Of a stretch of 8,398 nucleotides of DNA, positions 1-6,034 are shown in pieces. Both the position numbers and the translations under genes were made by a program. The stretch comes from Burkholderiaceae bacterium (GTDB lineage: Bacteria > Pseudomonadota > Gammaproteobacteria > Burkholderiales > Burkholderiaceae). Positions within the stretch are counted from its first letter, which is position 1, and every line of letters begins with the position of its first letter. The notes under the pieces are model-generated. The model did not search any database. It saw only the letters and a program-made list of their open reading frames with translations, and was not told where the DNA came from. Location: assembly GCA_017998575.1 (NCBI GenBank), contig JAGOCV010000172.1:1-8398 (forward strand), read 5' to 3'.

Positions 1-76
1 GGCCAGGCCCATCTCGCGCAGCACGGCCGCCGTGGGCCAGCACACGGCGGCCGTGCTGCGCGAGATGGGCCTGGCC
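1..76. repeat. Perfect 34-bp inverted repeat with 8-base loop at the window edge
   Basis: Bases 1-34 are the exact reverse complement of bases 43-76, separated by eight bases (35-42). The right arm and the loop read as normal coding sequence for the C-terminus of a CoA-transferase (GQHTAAVLREMGLA). In the same frame the left arm reads ARPISRSTAA, which does not look like that family. A perfect long palindrome inside a coding region and exactly at the start of the sequence is most simply a fold-back chimera at a contig or read end. A genuine hairpin is possible but less likely. Confidence 0.9.
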
Positions 77-139
77 GACGCCGCCGTCGCGCGCCTTGCA
101 TCCCCCACGGCGCCGCAGCCCCAGGAGTCACCGGCATGA
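2..139 (+). CDS. CaiB/BaiF-type CoA-transferase, C-terminal fragment (partial)
   Basis: This frame is open from the window edge and ends at TGA 137-139. From about base 32 it reads VGQHTAAVLREMGLADAAVARL followed by a Pro/Ala-rich tail. The GQHT-x3-VLRE-x-G pattern resembles the C-terminus of family III (CaiB/BaiF, formyl-CoA transferase-like) CoA-transferases, which move CoA between carboxylic acids. Only about 45 residues are visible, and the first ten or so (bases 1-34) fall in the inverted repeat and may not be real. The stop overlaps the next start as ATGA, so the gene would be translationally coupled to the MmgE/PrpD gene. The family call rests on a short tail plus the fit with the downstream genes. 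Confidence 0.5.
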   Translation, partial: ARPISRSTAAVGQHTAAVLREMGLADAAVARLASPTAPQPQESPA

Positions 140-1503
140 GCGACACCCCCCTTTCCCGCACGGCGCAGCTCGCGGCCTTCGCCGCCGGCCTGCGCTTCGA
201 GGTGATCCCCGCGCCCGTGATCGCGCGCACCGAAGACCTGATGGCCGACTGGCTGGGCTCGGCCTTCGCCGGCCGGCAGGCGCGCCCGGTGCGCAGCATC
301 GAGGCGTTCGCGCGCGCCATGGGCCCGGCCGACGGACCGAGCGAAATCCTCACCGACGGCGCGCGCACCAGTCCCGTGTTCGCCGCTCTGGTGAACGCGG
401 CTGCCTCGCACATCGCGGAGCAGGACGACGTGCACAACGGCTCGGTGTTCCATCCGGCGACGGTGGTGTTCCCGGCCGCGCTGGCGGCAGCGCAATCCAC
501 GGGTGCCAGCGGCCAACAACTGCTGGCGGCCTGCGTGGCGGGCTACGAGGTGGGCATCCGCATCGGCGAATTCCTCGGCCGCTCGCACTACAAAGTGTTC
601 CACACCACTGGCACGGCCGGCACGTTGGCTGCTGCCGCCGCCGTGGGCAATGTGCTGGGACTGGATGCGCGCGCCATGCTGCACGGGTTCGGCTCGGCCG
701 GCACGCAGGCCGCGGGCCTGTGGGAATTCCTGCGCAGCGCGGCCGATTCCAAGCAGCTGCACACCGCACATGCTGCTGCCGCCGGGCTGATGGCCGCGTG
801 GCTGGCCGACGATGGCTTCACCGGGGCGGCGGACATCCTGGAAGGCCCGCAGGGCATGGCCGCCGGGATGTCGCAGGACGCCGATCCCACGCGCCTGGCC
901 GATGGCCTGGGCACGCGCTGGGCCACGGCCGAAACCTCTTTCAAGTGGCATGCCTCGTGCCGCCACACGCATCCCGCCGCCGACGCGCTGCTGGCCGTCA
1001 TGCGCACGCATGGTTTGTCGCCCGCCGATCTGGCACGTGTGGTCACGCGTGTGCACCAGGGGGCCATCGACGTGCTGGGGCCGGTGACAGATCCGGTCAC
1101 TGTGCACCAGAGCAAGTTTTCCATGGGCACGGTGCTCGCGCTCGTCGCCGCGCATGGACACGCGGGATTGGGCGAATTCGACGCCGATGCGCTCTCCGCC
1201 GACACGCAGCAGCTTGCCCGGCGCGTGGAGATGGTGCTCGACGACGAGGTCGATGGTGCCTACCCGCGCCGCTGGATCGGCAAGGTCACCGTGCACACCA
1301 CCGACGGCCGCGTGCTCGACGGCCGCGTGGACGAGCCCAAGGGCGATCCGGGCAACACGCTGTCGCGCGAGGAGGTCGATGCCAAGGCCATGCGGCTGTC
1401 GGCCTACGGCGATGTGGACGCCGCCGCCGCACGCGCGGCGATCGATCGCGTGTGGTCGCTCGCCTCCGTCCCATCGGTGGGCGCCCTGCTCAAGGCGTCA
1501 TGA
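136..1503 (+). CDS. MmgE/PrpD family protein
   Basis: A 455-residue protein of the usual length for MmgE/PrpD enzymes, which include 2-methylcitrate dehydratase, cis-aconitate decarboxylase and related epimerases. Family hallmarks are visible: an N-terminal helical domain with AEQDDVHNGSVFHP (residues 94-107), GYEVGIRIGEFLGRSHY (136-152), VFHTTGTAGTLAAAAAVGN (154-172; His156), the DSKQLHTAHAAAAGL segment (204-218; Lys206), and FKWHASCRHTHPAADAL (269-285; Lys270, Cys275, His277/His279). His106, His156, Lys206 and the Lys270 region fall where the family has active-site residues. No signal peptide is seen, so it should be cytosolic. The ATG at 136 has an AGGAG Shine-Dalgarno at 123-127 and overlaps the upstream stop. 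The next gene's start overlaps this stop as ATGA (1500-1503). The exact substrate cannot be read from the sequence. The CoA-transferase and CitE-like neighbours suggest a C4-C6 di- or tricarboxylic acid or its CoA ester rather than the propionate methylcitrate cycle. Confidence 0.9.
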   Translation: MSDTPLSRTAQLAAFAAGLRFEVIPAPVIARTEDLMADWLGSAFAGRQARPVRSIEAFARAMGPADGPSEILTDGARTSPVFAALVNAAASHIAEQDDVHNGSVFHPATVVFPAALAAAQSTGASGQQLLAACVAGYEVGIRIGEFLGRSHYKVFHTTGTAGTLAAAAAVGNVLGLDARAMLHGFGSAGTQAAGLWEFLRSAADSKQLHTAHAAAAGLMAAWLADDGFTGAADILEGPQGMAAGMSQDADPTRLADGLGTRWATAETSFKWHASCRHTHPAADALLAVMRTHGLSPADLARVVTRVHQGAIDVLGPVTDPVTVHQSKFSMGTVLALVAAHGHAGLGEFDADALSADTQQLARRVEMVLDDEVDGAYPRRWIGKVTVHTTDGRVLDGRVDEPKGDPGNTLSREEVDAKAMRLSAYGDVDAAAARAAIDRVWSLASVPSVGALLKAS

Positions 1504-2345
1504 CAGCCCCATCGAACCCCGTGGCGGTCGCCACCACGTTCCTGTTCGTGCCCGCCACGCGGCCCGAGCGCTTCGGCCGCGCGCACGCCAGCGGCGCCGG
1601 CATCGTGATCGTCGACCTGGAAGACGCCGTGCCGCCCGAGGCCCGCGACACGGCGCGGGCGAAACTGGCATCGGCACTCGATGCCATGCCGACCGGCGAG
1701 CGCGCGCGCACGCTCGTGCGCATCAACGCCCTCGGCACGCCCTGGCATGCGGCCGACGTGGCCGCGGCCAGGGCGTGGACCGGCGCAGGCCTGGCCGGCA
1801 TCGTGCTGCCCAAGGCCGATGCGGCCGAAGCGCTCGCGGCGCTGTCGTCCACGCTGGGCGCGCGCGCGCAGATCGTGCCGCTGATCGAGTCGGGTGCCGG
1901 CCTGGACACGGTGGACTCGCTGGCCACCGCCCCCGGCGTCACGCGGCTGGCGTTCGGCCATCTCGACTTCATGGCCGACCTGGGCATGGCGTGCGAAGGC
2001 GATGAACCCGAACTGCTGCCGGCCCGCTTCGCACTGGTGCGCGCCTCGCACCGTGCCGGACTGGCACCGCCCATCGACGGCGTGACCACCGACACCCAAG
2101 ACATCGCGCGCATGGCTCACGACGCCGCGCGCAGCCTGCGCATGGGTTTTGGCGGCAAGCTCTGCATACACCCCGATCAGATCGCGCCGGTGCGCGATGC
2201 GTTCAGGCCCGGTGCCGGCCAACTCGACTGGTCTCGCCGCGTGCTGGAACGCGCCGAGCAGGGCCACGCCCTCTTCACGCTGGACGGCCGCATGGTGGAC
2301 GCGCCCGTGATCGCGCTGGCGCGCCGCGTGGTGGCGCGGGCCTGA
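1500..2345 (+). CDS. CitE-like CoA-ester lyase (HpcH/HpaI aldolase family)
   Basis: A 281-residue protein of the CitE-like branch of the HpcH/HpaI aldolase/citrate lyase family (TIM-barrel lyases cleaving citryl-, malyl- or citramalyl-CoA type substrates). Visible landmarks in order: LFVPATRPERF (residues 15-25), IVIVDLEDAVPPEAR (35-49), LVRINALGTPW (72-82; Arg74), GIVLPKAD (100-107), IVPLIESGAGL (125-135; Glu130), LAFGHLDFMADLG (150-162; Asp156) and GFGGKLCIHPDQI (216-228). Glu130 and Asp156 match the Mg2+ ligands and Arg74 the substrate-carboxylate arginine of CitE. The frame stays open far upstream, but the ATG at 1500 is chosen because homology begins there, AAGG lies four bases before it, and it overlaps the previous stop as ATGA. 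The upstream part of the frame is the antiphase of the MmgE/PrpD gene. With the CoA-transferase and MmgE/PrpD genes it would supply the final C-C cleavage, releasing acetyl-CoA or a related acyl-CoA plus a keto or glyoxylate product. The substrate is not determinable here. Confidence 0.92.
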   Translation: MTAPSNPVAVATTFLFVPATRPERFGRAHASGAGIVIVDLEDAVPPEARDTARAKLASALDAMPTGERARTLVRINALGTPWHAADVAAARAWTGAGLAGIVLPKADAAEALAALSSTLGARAQIVPLIESGAGLDTVDSLATAPGVTRLAFGHLDFMADLGMACEGDEPELLPARFALVRASHRAGLAPPIDGVTTDTQDIARMAHDAARSLRMGFGGKLCIHPDQIAPVRDAFRPGAGQLDWSRRVLERAEQGHALFTLDGRMVDAPVIALARRVVARA

Positions 2346-2369
2346 GCTGGCGCGGCCGTTGCGCGCACA

Positions 2370-2382
2370 GCCCTGCCAGGGC
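2370..2382. terminator. Short GC hairpin between convergent genes (possible bidirectional terminator)
   Basis: GCCCTG (2370-2375) and CAGGGC (2377-2382) are perfect inverted copies around one base. They lie in the 38-base gap between the convergent CitE-like and ankyrin genes. Position favours a terminator for both transcripts, but the stem is short, the usable loop shortens it further, and no T-run follows on either strand. Weak call. Confidence 0.25.
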
Positions 2383-2383
2383 G

Positions 2384-3130
2384 TCAGCCGCCGGCCTTCT
2401 CCAGCATGCGCACCATCTCCGTATAGCCCCGCGCGCGCACCAGTTGCAGCGGCGTGTTGCCCTCGCGGTCGGTGAGCTTGAGGTTGGCGCCCGCATCGAT
2501 CAGCGCCTTGAGCGTGGACTGATGGCGCGGGCCGCCGTCGCCCAGCACGACGGCTTCGATGGCGGCCGTCCAGTGCAGGTTGTTCACGTGGTCCAGCGGT
2601 GCGCCGGCGGCGATCAGCTGGCGCACCACGCCATCGTGGCCCAGGTGAGCGGCAGCGATGAGCGCCGTGCCGTCGTAGCGGCTGGTGACGAGCTTCGCGC
2701 TCGCGCCCAGCGACAGCAGCAGGCGCAAGGTTTCCTCGTCGTCGGCCACGGCTGCGATGGTGACGGCGTCGTAGCGGTCGTTCTCCAGCGCGCCGAGATC
2801 GGCGCCTGCCTTGGCCAGCGCGCGGATGACGGCGTGCTGGCGCGCGAAAGCCGCCACGTGCAGCGGCGTGCGCCCGCGCGCATCGCGCACGTCCAGCGTG
2901 CCGGGCGCCGCGCGGCCCACGGCGGCGGCGTCGCCCTGCGCGGCGGCGGCCAGCAGGCCGGTGTAGGCGGCACGCTCGGCGGACGAAGGCGCCACCTGCG
3001 CGCCGGCCGACAGCGCGGCGCCCAGGGCCAGCAGCACGGCGACCGTGCGCAGCGCGCCGGTGCGTAAAAGGGAGCGTGCAATGGGGCGGCGGACGGGGCG
3101 GGCTACGGATCGCGAGGTGCGTGTCTGCAT
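2384..3130 (-). CDS. Secreted ankyrin-repeat protein
   Basis: A 248-residue protein with an extended Arg-rich N-terminus, a hydrophobic core TVAVLLALGAAL (29-40) and a likely signal peptidase site after AGA (42-44), so it should be periplasmic. The rest is about five ankyrin repeats: around 84-116 (RGRTPLHVAAF... AGADLGAL), 117-149 (YDAVTIAAVADDEETLRLLL), 152-182 (DGTALIAAAHLGHDGVVRQL), 185-220 (a longer, degenerate unit) and 222-248 (REGNTPLQLVRARGYTEMVR). Ankyrin repeats are protein-binding scaffolds and no catalytic domain is present. The frame is open further upstream, but the ATG at 3130 is chosen because AGGAG sits six bases before it (3137-3141 on the + strand) and the signal peptide follows. 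It lies 32 bases downstream of the HbpS-like gene on the same strand, so the two are probably co-transcribed and the ankyrin protein may bind its neighbour or another envelope partner. That partnership is inference. Confidence 0.88.
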   Translation of the reverse strand: MQTRTSRSVARPVRRPIARSLLRTGALRTVAVLLALGAALSAGAQVAPSSAERAAYTGLLAAAAQGDAAAVGRAAPGTLDVRDARGRTPLHVAAFARQHAVIRALAKAGADLGALENDRYDAVTIAAVADDEETLRLLLSLGASAKLVTSRYDGTALIAAAHLGHDGVVRQLIAAGAPLDHVNNLHWTAAIEAVVLGDGGPRHQSTLKALIDAGANLKLTDREGNTPLQLVRARGYTEMVRMLEKAGG

Positions 3131-3136
3131 GGTGTG

Positions 3137-3141
3137 CTCCT
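3137..3141 (-). promoter_or_regulatory. Shine-Dalgarno of the ankyrin gene
   Basis: On the minus strand this reads AGGAG, six bases before the ATG at 3130. It decides the start codon against an upstream in-frame extension of about 26 codons, which would overlap the end of the HbpS-like gene and delay the signal peptide. Confidence 0.8.
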
Positions 3142-3162
3142 GGCCTGCGGCGGATAAGGCGC

Positions 3163-3726
3163 TTATTTCAGCAGGGCCTGCGCCTTGTCGAGCGCGGCAA
3201 CGGCGCATTGTTCGTCGAGGTGGCCGCCGGGTGCACCGCCGACACCGATGGCGCCGATGACCTCGTTGCCCACCTTCACGGGCACGCCCCCGCCCAGCAG
3301 CAGGTAGCCCGGGATGTGGACCAGATTGGCGGCTGCGGGGTTCTTCTGCGCGCCTTCCATCATGGCCAGCGTGTTGTTCTTGGCCGAAGCCGAGGTGAAG
3401 GCCTTCTGCTGGCTGGCGCCCAGCGTGTGCGGGCCGGCGTTGTCGGCACGCATGACGGCGCGCACGGTGCCGGCGCGGTCCACCACGGTGGCGGCGACGG
3501 CGTAGTTGTTGGCGGCACAGGCGGCCACGGCGTCGGCGGCCAGTTGCGAGGCGAGTTGCAGCGACATGTTCTTCTCGACCCGCACGGCCGGGCTCGTGGC
3601 CGGGCTCGCGGCAGGGGTCGCGGCTTGCTGGGCCTGGGCCAGCGGGGCGGCCAGCAGGACGGCCATGCCGGAAGCGGCGAGGGACAGGCGCGAAGTGCGC
3701 AGAGCGCGGGCAGACGAGGTGTTCAT
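3163..3726 (-). CDS. Secreted GlcG/HbpS-like predicted heme-binding protein
   Basis: A 187-residue protein. Residues 1-32 are a signal peptide (positive start, hydrophobic MAVLLAAPLA, cleavage after AQA at 30-32), followed by an Ala/Pro/Thr-rich linker to about 48. The domain from about 52 matches the GlcG/HbpS (DUF336) fold: LASQLAADAVAACAANNYAVAATVVDRAGTVRAVMRADNA (58-97), QQKAFTSASA (106-115), GYLLLGGGVPVKVGNEVIGAIGVGGAPGG (140-168) and DEQCAVAALDK (171-181). The GGGVPV and IGAIGVGG-x-PGG strings are typical of the family. Characterised members bind heme (Streptomyces HbpS, where the protein also modulates a sensor kinase) or occur in glycolate and alcohol oxidation loci. The mature protein has two cysteines, Cys70 and Cys174, which could form a disulfide in the periplasm. 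The ATG is supported by GGAGAA five bases upstream. It lies downstream of a two-component pair on the same strand, behind a 128-base gap with paired palindromes, and leads the ankyrin gene. Heme binding itself is a family inference. Confidence 0.88.
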   Translation of the reverse strand: MNTSSARALRTSRLSLAASGMAVLLAAPLAQAQQAATPAASPATSPAVRVEKNMSLQLASQLAADAVAACAANNYAVAATVVDRAGTVRAVMRADNAGPHTLGASQQKAFTSASAKNNTLAMMEGAQKNPAAANLVHIPGYLLLGGGVPVKVGNEVIGAIGVGGAPGGHLDEQCAVAALDKAQALLK

Positions 3727-3730
3727 GAAG

Positions 3731-3736
3731 TTCTCC
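3731..3736 (-). promoter_or_regulatory. Shine-Dalgarno of the HbpS-like gene
   Basis: On the minus strand this reads GGAGAA, ending four bases before the ATG at 3726. It supports the chosen start and the full-length signal peptide. Confidence 0.75.
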
Positions 3737-3772
3737 GTTGGGATGTCTCGGTACCGATCGACCGTGAGAAGA

Positions 3773-3778
3773 ACTTTA
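3773..3778 (-). promoter_or_regulatory. Possible -10 element for the HbpS-like/ankyrin operon
   Basis: On the minus strand this reads TAAAGT, the only AT-rich hexamer in an otherwise GC-rich leader, 47 bases before the HbpS-like ATG. The -35 position (about 3796-3801) is not sigma70-like, as expected for an activator-dependent promoter. The proximal palindrome ends just upstream of it at 3804. A guess from position and composition. Confidence 0.3.
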
Positions 3779-3803
3779 GAAGTCCGATCCCCGACCGCCC
3801 ATT

Positions 3804-3837
3804 CGTAGCGCTACGCGAGCACCTGCGTAGAACTACG
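3804..3837. promoter_or_regulatory. Tandem palindromes CGTAG-N2-CTACG, probable response-regulator operator
   Basis: Two 12-bp palindromes with the same architecture lie in the gap between the response-regulator stop and the HbpS-like start: CGTAGCGCTACG at 3804-3815 and CGTAGAACTACG at 3826-3837. Both arms are perfect in each copy, only the two central bases differ, and the centres are 22 bp apart, about two helical turns, so dimers would bind on the same face. LuxR/FixJ-type HTH regulators bind such dyads as dimers, and one is encoded immediately upstream. They sit 78 to 111 bases before the HbpS-like ATG, a position suited to activation. Assignment to this particular regulator is inferred. 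Confidence 0.65.
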
Positions 3838-3854
3838 GAGTGCAGGCCTTGCGC

Positions 3855-4517
3855 CTAGGGCTCAGGAGTGCCCGTCGCATCGATGCCGTCCGCCTCGTCG
3901 GCCAGCGCGGCGTACTGGCGGATCAGCTGCGCCAGCGAGGGTACCTGCAGCTTGGCGAACAGGTTGGCGCGATGCGTTTCCACCGTACGGGGCGAAACGT
4001 CGAGCGCACGGCCGATGTCCTTGTTGGTGAGGCCGCTGGTGATCAGGCCCAGCACCTCGCGCTCGCGCGCCGACAGTTGCGCATAGCGCTCGCGCGCTTC
4101 GCGCCCGGCCTGGTGGCGCTCGCGCGACCGCACGTGCTGGCGCACGGCGTTGTGCAGCGCTTCGAGCAGGGCCTCGTCGTCCACCGGCTTTTCAAGGAAC
4201 TCGGCCGCGCCGCTCTTGAACGCGCGGCGGCACATCTCCACCGTGCCGTGGCCGGTGAGCATGATGACGGGCTGGTCCACGCCCTGCTCCATCAGCCGCT
4301 GCAGCACGGTGAGCCCGCTGATGCCGGGCATGCGCACGTCCAGCACGATGGCGCCGATGGCCTCGCGGTCGAACCCGGCCATGAATTGCTGTGCGTCAGG
4401 CCAACCCTGCACGCGCAGGCCCACGGTGCCGATGAGCAGCGACAGGCTGGCACGCACGGCCTCGTCGTCGTCGATGAGGTGCACCAGGGGCGACAGCGGC
4501 ATGGCGGGTGTGGACAT
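3855..4517 (-). CDS. FixJ/NarL-type response regulator (receiver + LuxR HTH)
   Basis: A 220-residue cytosolic transcription factor. Residues 10-125 are a receiver domain: acidic pocket DDD at 16-18, phosphoacceptor Asp60 in IVLDVRMPGISG, Thr88 in IMLTGHG, and Lys110 in LEKP. A basic, helical linker (about 126-146, RQHVRSRERHQAGREARERY) leads to a LuxR-type helix-turn-helix: LSAREREVLGLITSGLTNKDIGRALDVSPRTVETHRANLFAKL (148-190). This is the FixJ-like layout. The frame is open to about 4649, but the ATG at 4517 fits family length and lies beyond the kinase stop. The extension would overlap the kinase's C-terminus. No good Shine-Dalgarno is visible, and an ATG at 4502 is an alternative. It begins 26 bases after the histidine kinase on the same strand, so the two form a cognate pair in one transcript. 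The likely target is the paired palindrome 18 bases past its own stop. Confidence 0.93.
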   Translation of the reverse strand: MSTPAMPLSPLVHLIDDDEAVRASLSLLIGTVGLRVQGWPDAQQFMAGFDREAIGAIVLDVRMPGISGLTVLQRLMEQGVDQPVIMLTGHGTVEMCRRAFKSGAAEFLEKPVDDEALLEALHNAVRQHVRSRERHQAGREARERYAQLSAREREVLGLITSGLTNKDIGRALDVSPRTVETHRANLFAKLQVPSLAQLIRQYAALADEADGIDATGTPEP

Positions 4518-4543
4518 GGGATGGCAGCGCGAATGGTGTGAAA

Positions 4544-6034
4544 TCAGCCGCCCGCCGCGAGCGGCAGCGACAGGGTGAAGGTGGAGCCATGTTCGCCGTC
4601 CGAGGTGGCGACGAGCGTTCCACCCATGCCCGTGGCCAGCGATTCGCACAGGCTCAGGCCCAGGCCGTGCCCGCCGGCGCGCGTGCTGAAGAAGGGCTCG
4701 AAGATACGCGGCAACACGTCGGCCGCGATGCCGGGGCCGCTGTCGCGCACCTCGATCGTTCCGGAGGCGGCAGCAGCGCCGTCGGCATGCACGCGCACCT
4801 CGACACTGCGGCGCCCGACCGGCACCATTTCCAGCGCCTGCAGCGCGTTCATGAGCAGGTTGTGCAGGATCTGTTCGACCGCGACGGCATCGGCCTGCAC
4901 ACGCACCGGCACCGGTGCGACCAGCCGGGCCGCAGCGTTGCGGCGCGCGAATTCGGGTTCGAGCAGGTCGAGCGCGGCGCGTGCGATCGCGGACAGGTCC
5001 ACCGTGTCCATGCGTGGGGCCAGCTCGGGCCGCTCGATCGACCGGCGCAGGCGTCCCACCACGTCGCTGGCACGGCGAGCCTGTTCGGCGGCCCGGGTCA
5101 TGGCCTCGCGCGCGGTGGCGAGTTCAGGGGGATCCTCCTGCAGCAGGCGCCGCGCGGCCTGCGTGCTGGCCAACACGGCCGTGAGCGGCTGGTTCAATTC
5201 GTGCGCCATGCCGGCAGCCAGTTCGCCCAGCGTGTTCAGGCGCGCCACGTGGCCCAGACGCAGCAGGTCCTCCGCGCGACGGCGCGCTGCACGCTGGCGT
5301 TGCACCGCGGCCTGCGCGGCCAGCGCCAGCGCCACGACCATGCACCACGCCAGCATGGCCAGCCACGGCAAGCCGCCCCAGCCCACGCGCTGCTCCAGCA
5401 CCACGTCGAACGGCTGACTGTCGGAAGCCAGCCGCTTGCGGAACTCGAAATGCCAGCCACCGGCACCGGCCGCCATTCCGCCATCGCCCGCCTGCAGCAC
5501 CAGCCGCTGGCCGGCCTGTTGCAGTTCCACCCGCACGGGGCTGGCGTCACGCAGCATCGGCCACTCGTGCCAGGGCACCATCTGGCGCGCATGGATCACG
5601 AAGGCATGACTGGCCGGCTGCGACGCCAGCACGATACGGAAGCGTTCGGCAGCAAAGTCGGCGTCGGCCAGTTCGGCGCGGCGACTGGTACGTGAACGCG
5701 CTTCGGCCGCCGCCAGGGCCGCGTCCGGCCAGATGGCACCGGGCCCGCGGCTGATCACGCTCAGGATCTGCGGATACAGCGAGGTCAGCCGGCCGGGCGC
5801 CGCGCCGGGCCCCGGCTGCAACAAGGCCAGCGTGACCAGGACGGCATCGTGCTGCACCACCTGCTGGCTGATGAGCCGGTGGACGATGCGCCCATCGGTG
5901 TCGAAGGCCTCGTGCTGCCGATCAAGGGCGGCGCGCGCCAGCCACACGCACCCCAGGGCGGCAACGACCAGTCCGAGCAGCACGCGCGGCCACTGATGCG
6001 CGAAGAAGGAGGACCTGCGGACAGGAGCGTGCAT
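4544..6034 (-). CDS. Membrane sensor histidine kinase
   Basis: A 496-residue inner-membrane kinase. A first membrane segment (about 17-36) and a second (about 222-243) bracket a periplasmic region of roughly 185 residues with no recognisable PAS or Cache motif, though it contains a predicted helical start and VPWHEWPML (153-161). The cytoplasmic part has a HisKA dimerisation domain with phospho-acceptor His278 in GELAAGMAHELNQPL, then an HATPase domain: N-box EQILHNLLMNALQAL (387-401), G1 box VRDSGPGIA (429-437), F-box IFEPFFST (444-451), G2 box GGHGLGLSL (454-462). All catalytic boxes are intact. The HELNQPL H-box resembles FixL/DctB-type kinases. The start is uncertain: ATG 6034 is preferred, but an in-frame GTG at 6079 would add 15 residues, and neither has a clear Shine-Dalgarno. 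The response regulator follows 26 bases downstream. The signal is unknown. A secreted HbpS-like protein in the same cluster is a candidate accessory sensor. Confidence 0.92.
   Translation of the reverse strand: MHAPVRRSSFFAHQWPRVLLGLVVAALGCVWLARAALDRQHEAFDTDGRIVHRLISQQVVQHDAVLVTLALLQPGPGAAPGRLTSLYPQILSVISRGPGAIWPDAALAAAEARSRTSRRAELADADFAAERFRIVLASQPASHAFVIHARQMVPWHEWPMLRDASPVRVELQQAGQRLVLQAGDGGMAAGAGGWHFEFRKRLASDSQPFDVVLEQRVGWGGLPWLAMLAWCMVVALALAAQAAVQRQRAARRRAEDLLRLGHVARLNTLGELAAGMAHELNQPLTAVLASTQAARRLLQEDPPELATAREAMTRAAEQARRASDVVGRLRRSIERPELAPRMDTVDLSAIARAALDLLEPEFARRNAAARLVAPVPVRVQADAVAVEQILHNLLMNALQALEMVPVGRRSVEVRVHADGAAAASGTIEVRDSGPGIAADVLPRIFEPFFSTRAGGHGLGLSLCESLATGMGGTLVATSDGEHGSTFTLSLPLAAGG

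Noticed and set aside
588..1205. Minus-strand open frame of 205 codons opposite the MmgE/PrpD gene
   Set aside because: Ala/Ser/Pro-rich shadow frame without motif, signal or ribosome site; the sense gene is clear.
96..1499. Long + strand open frame in a different phase over the MmgE/PrpD gene, continuous with the CitE-like frame, suggesting a 749-residue fusion
   Set aside because: The N-terminal part is Arg/His/Gly-rich shadow translation of GC-rich codons with no family pattern. The CitE homology begins at ATG 1500, which has a Shine-Dalgarno and overlaps the MmgE/PrpD stop.
1404..2267. Minus-strand open frame of 287 codons across the MmgE/PrpD and CitE-like genes
   Set aside because: Shadow frame crossing two coupled sense genes, with antisense-type composition and no recognisable domain.
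4518..4649. 44-codon N-terminal extension of the response regulator
   Set aside because: It would overlap the kinase C-terminus by about 100 bases, has no receiver-domain homology, and the ATG at 4517 gives the normal FixJ length.
4508..5695. Plus-strand open frame of 395 codons opposite the histidine kinase
   Set aside because: Antisense shadow rich in His/Gln/Arg; the kinase boxes on the minus strand are intact and convincing.
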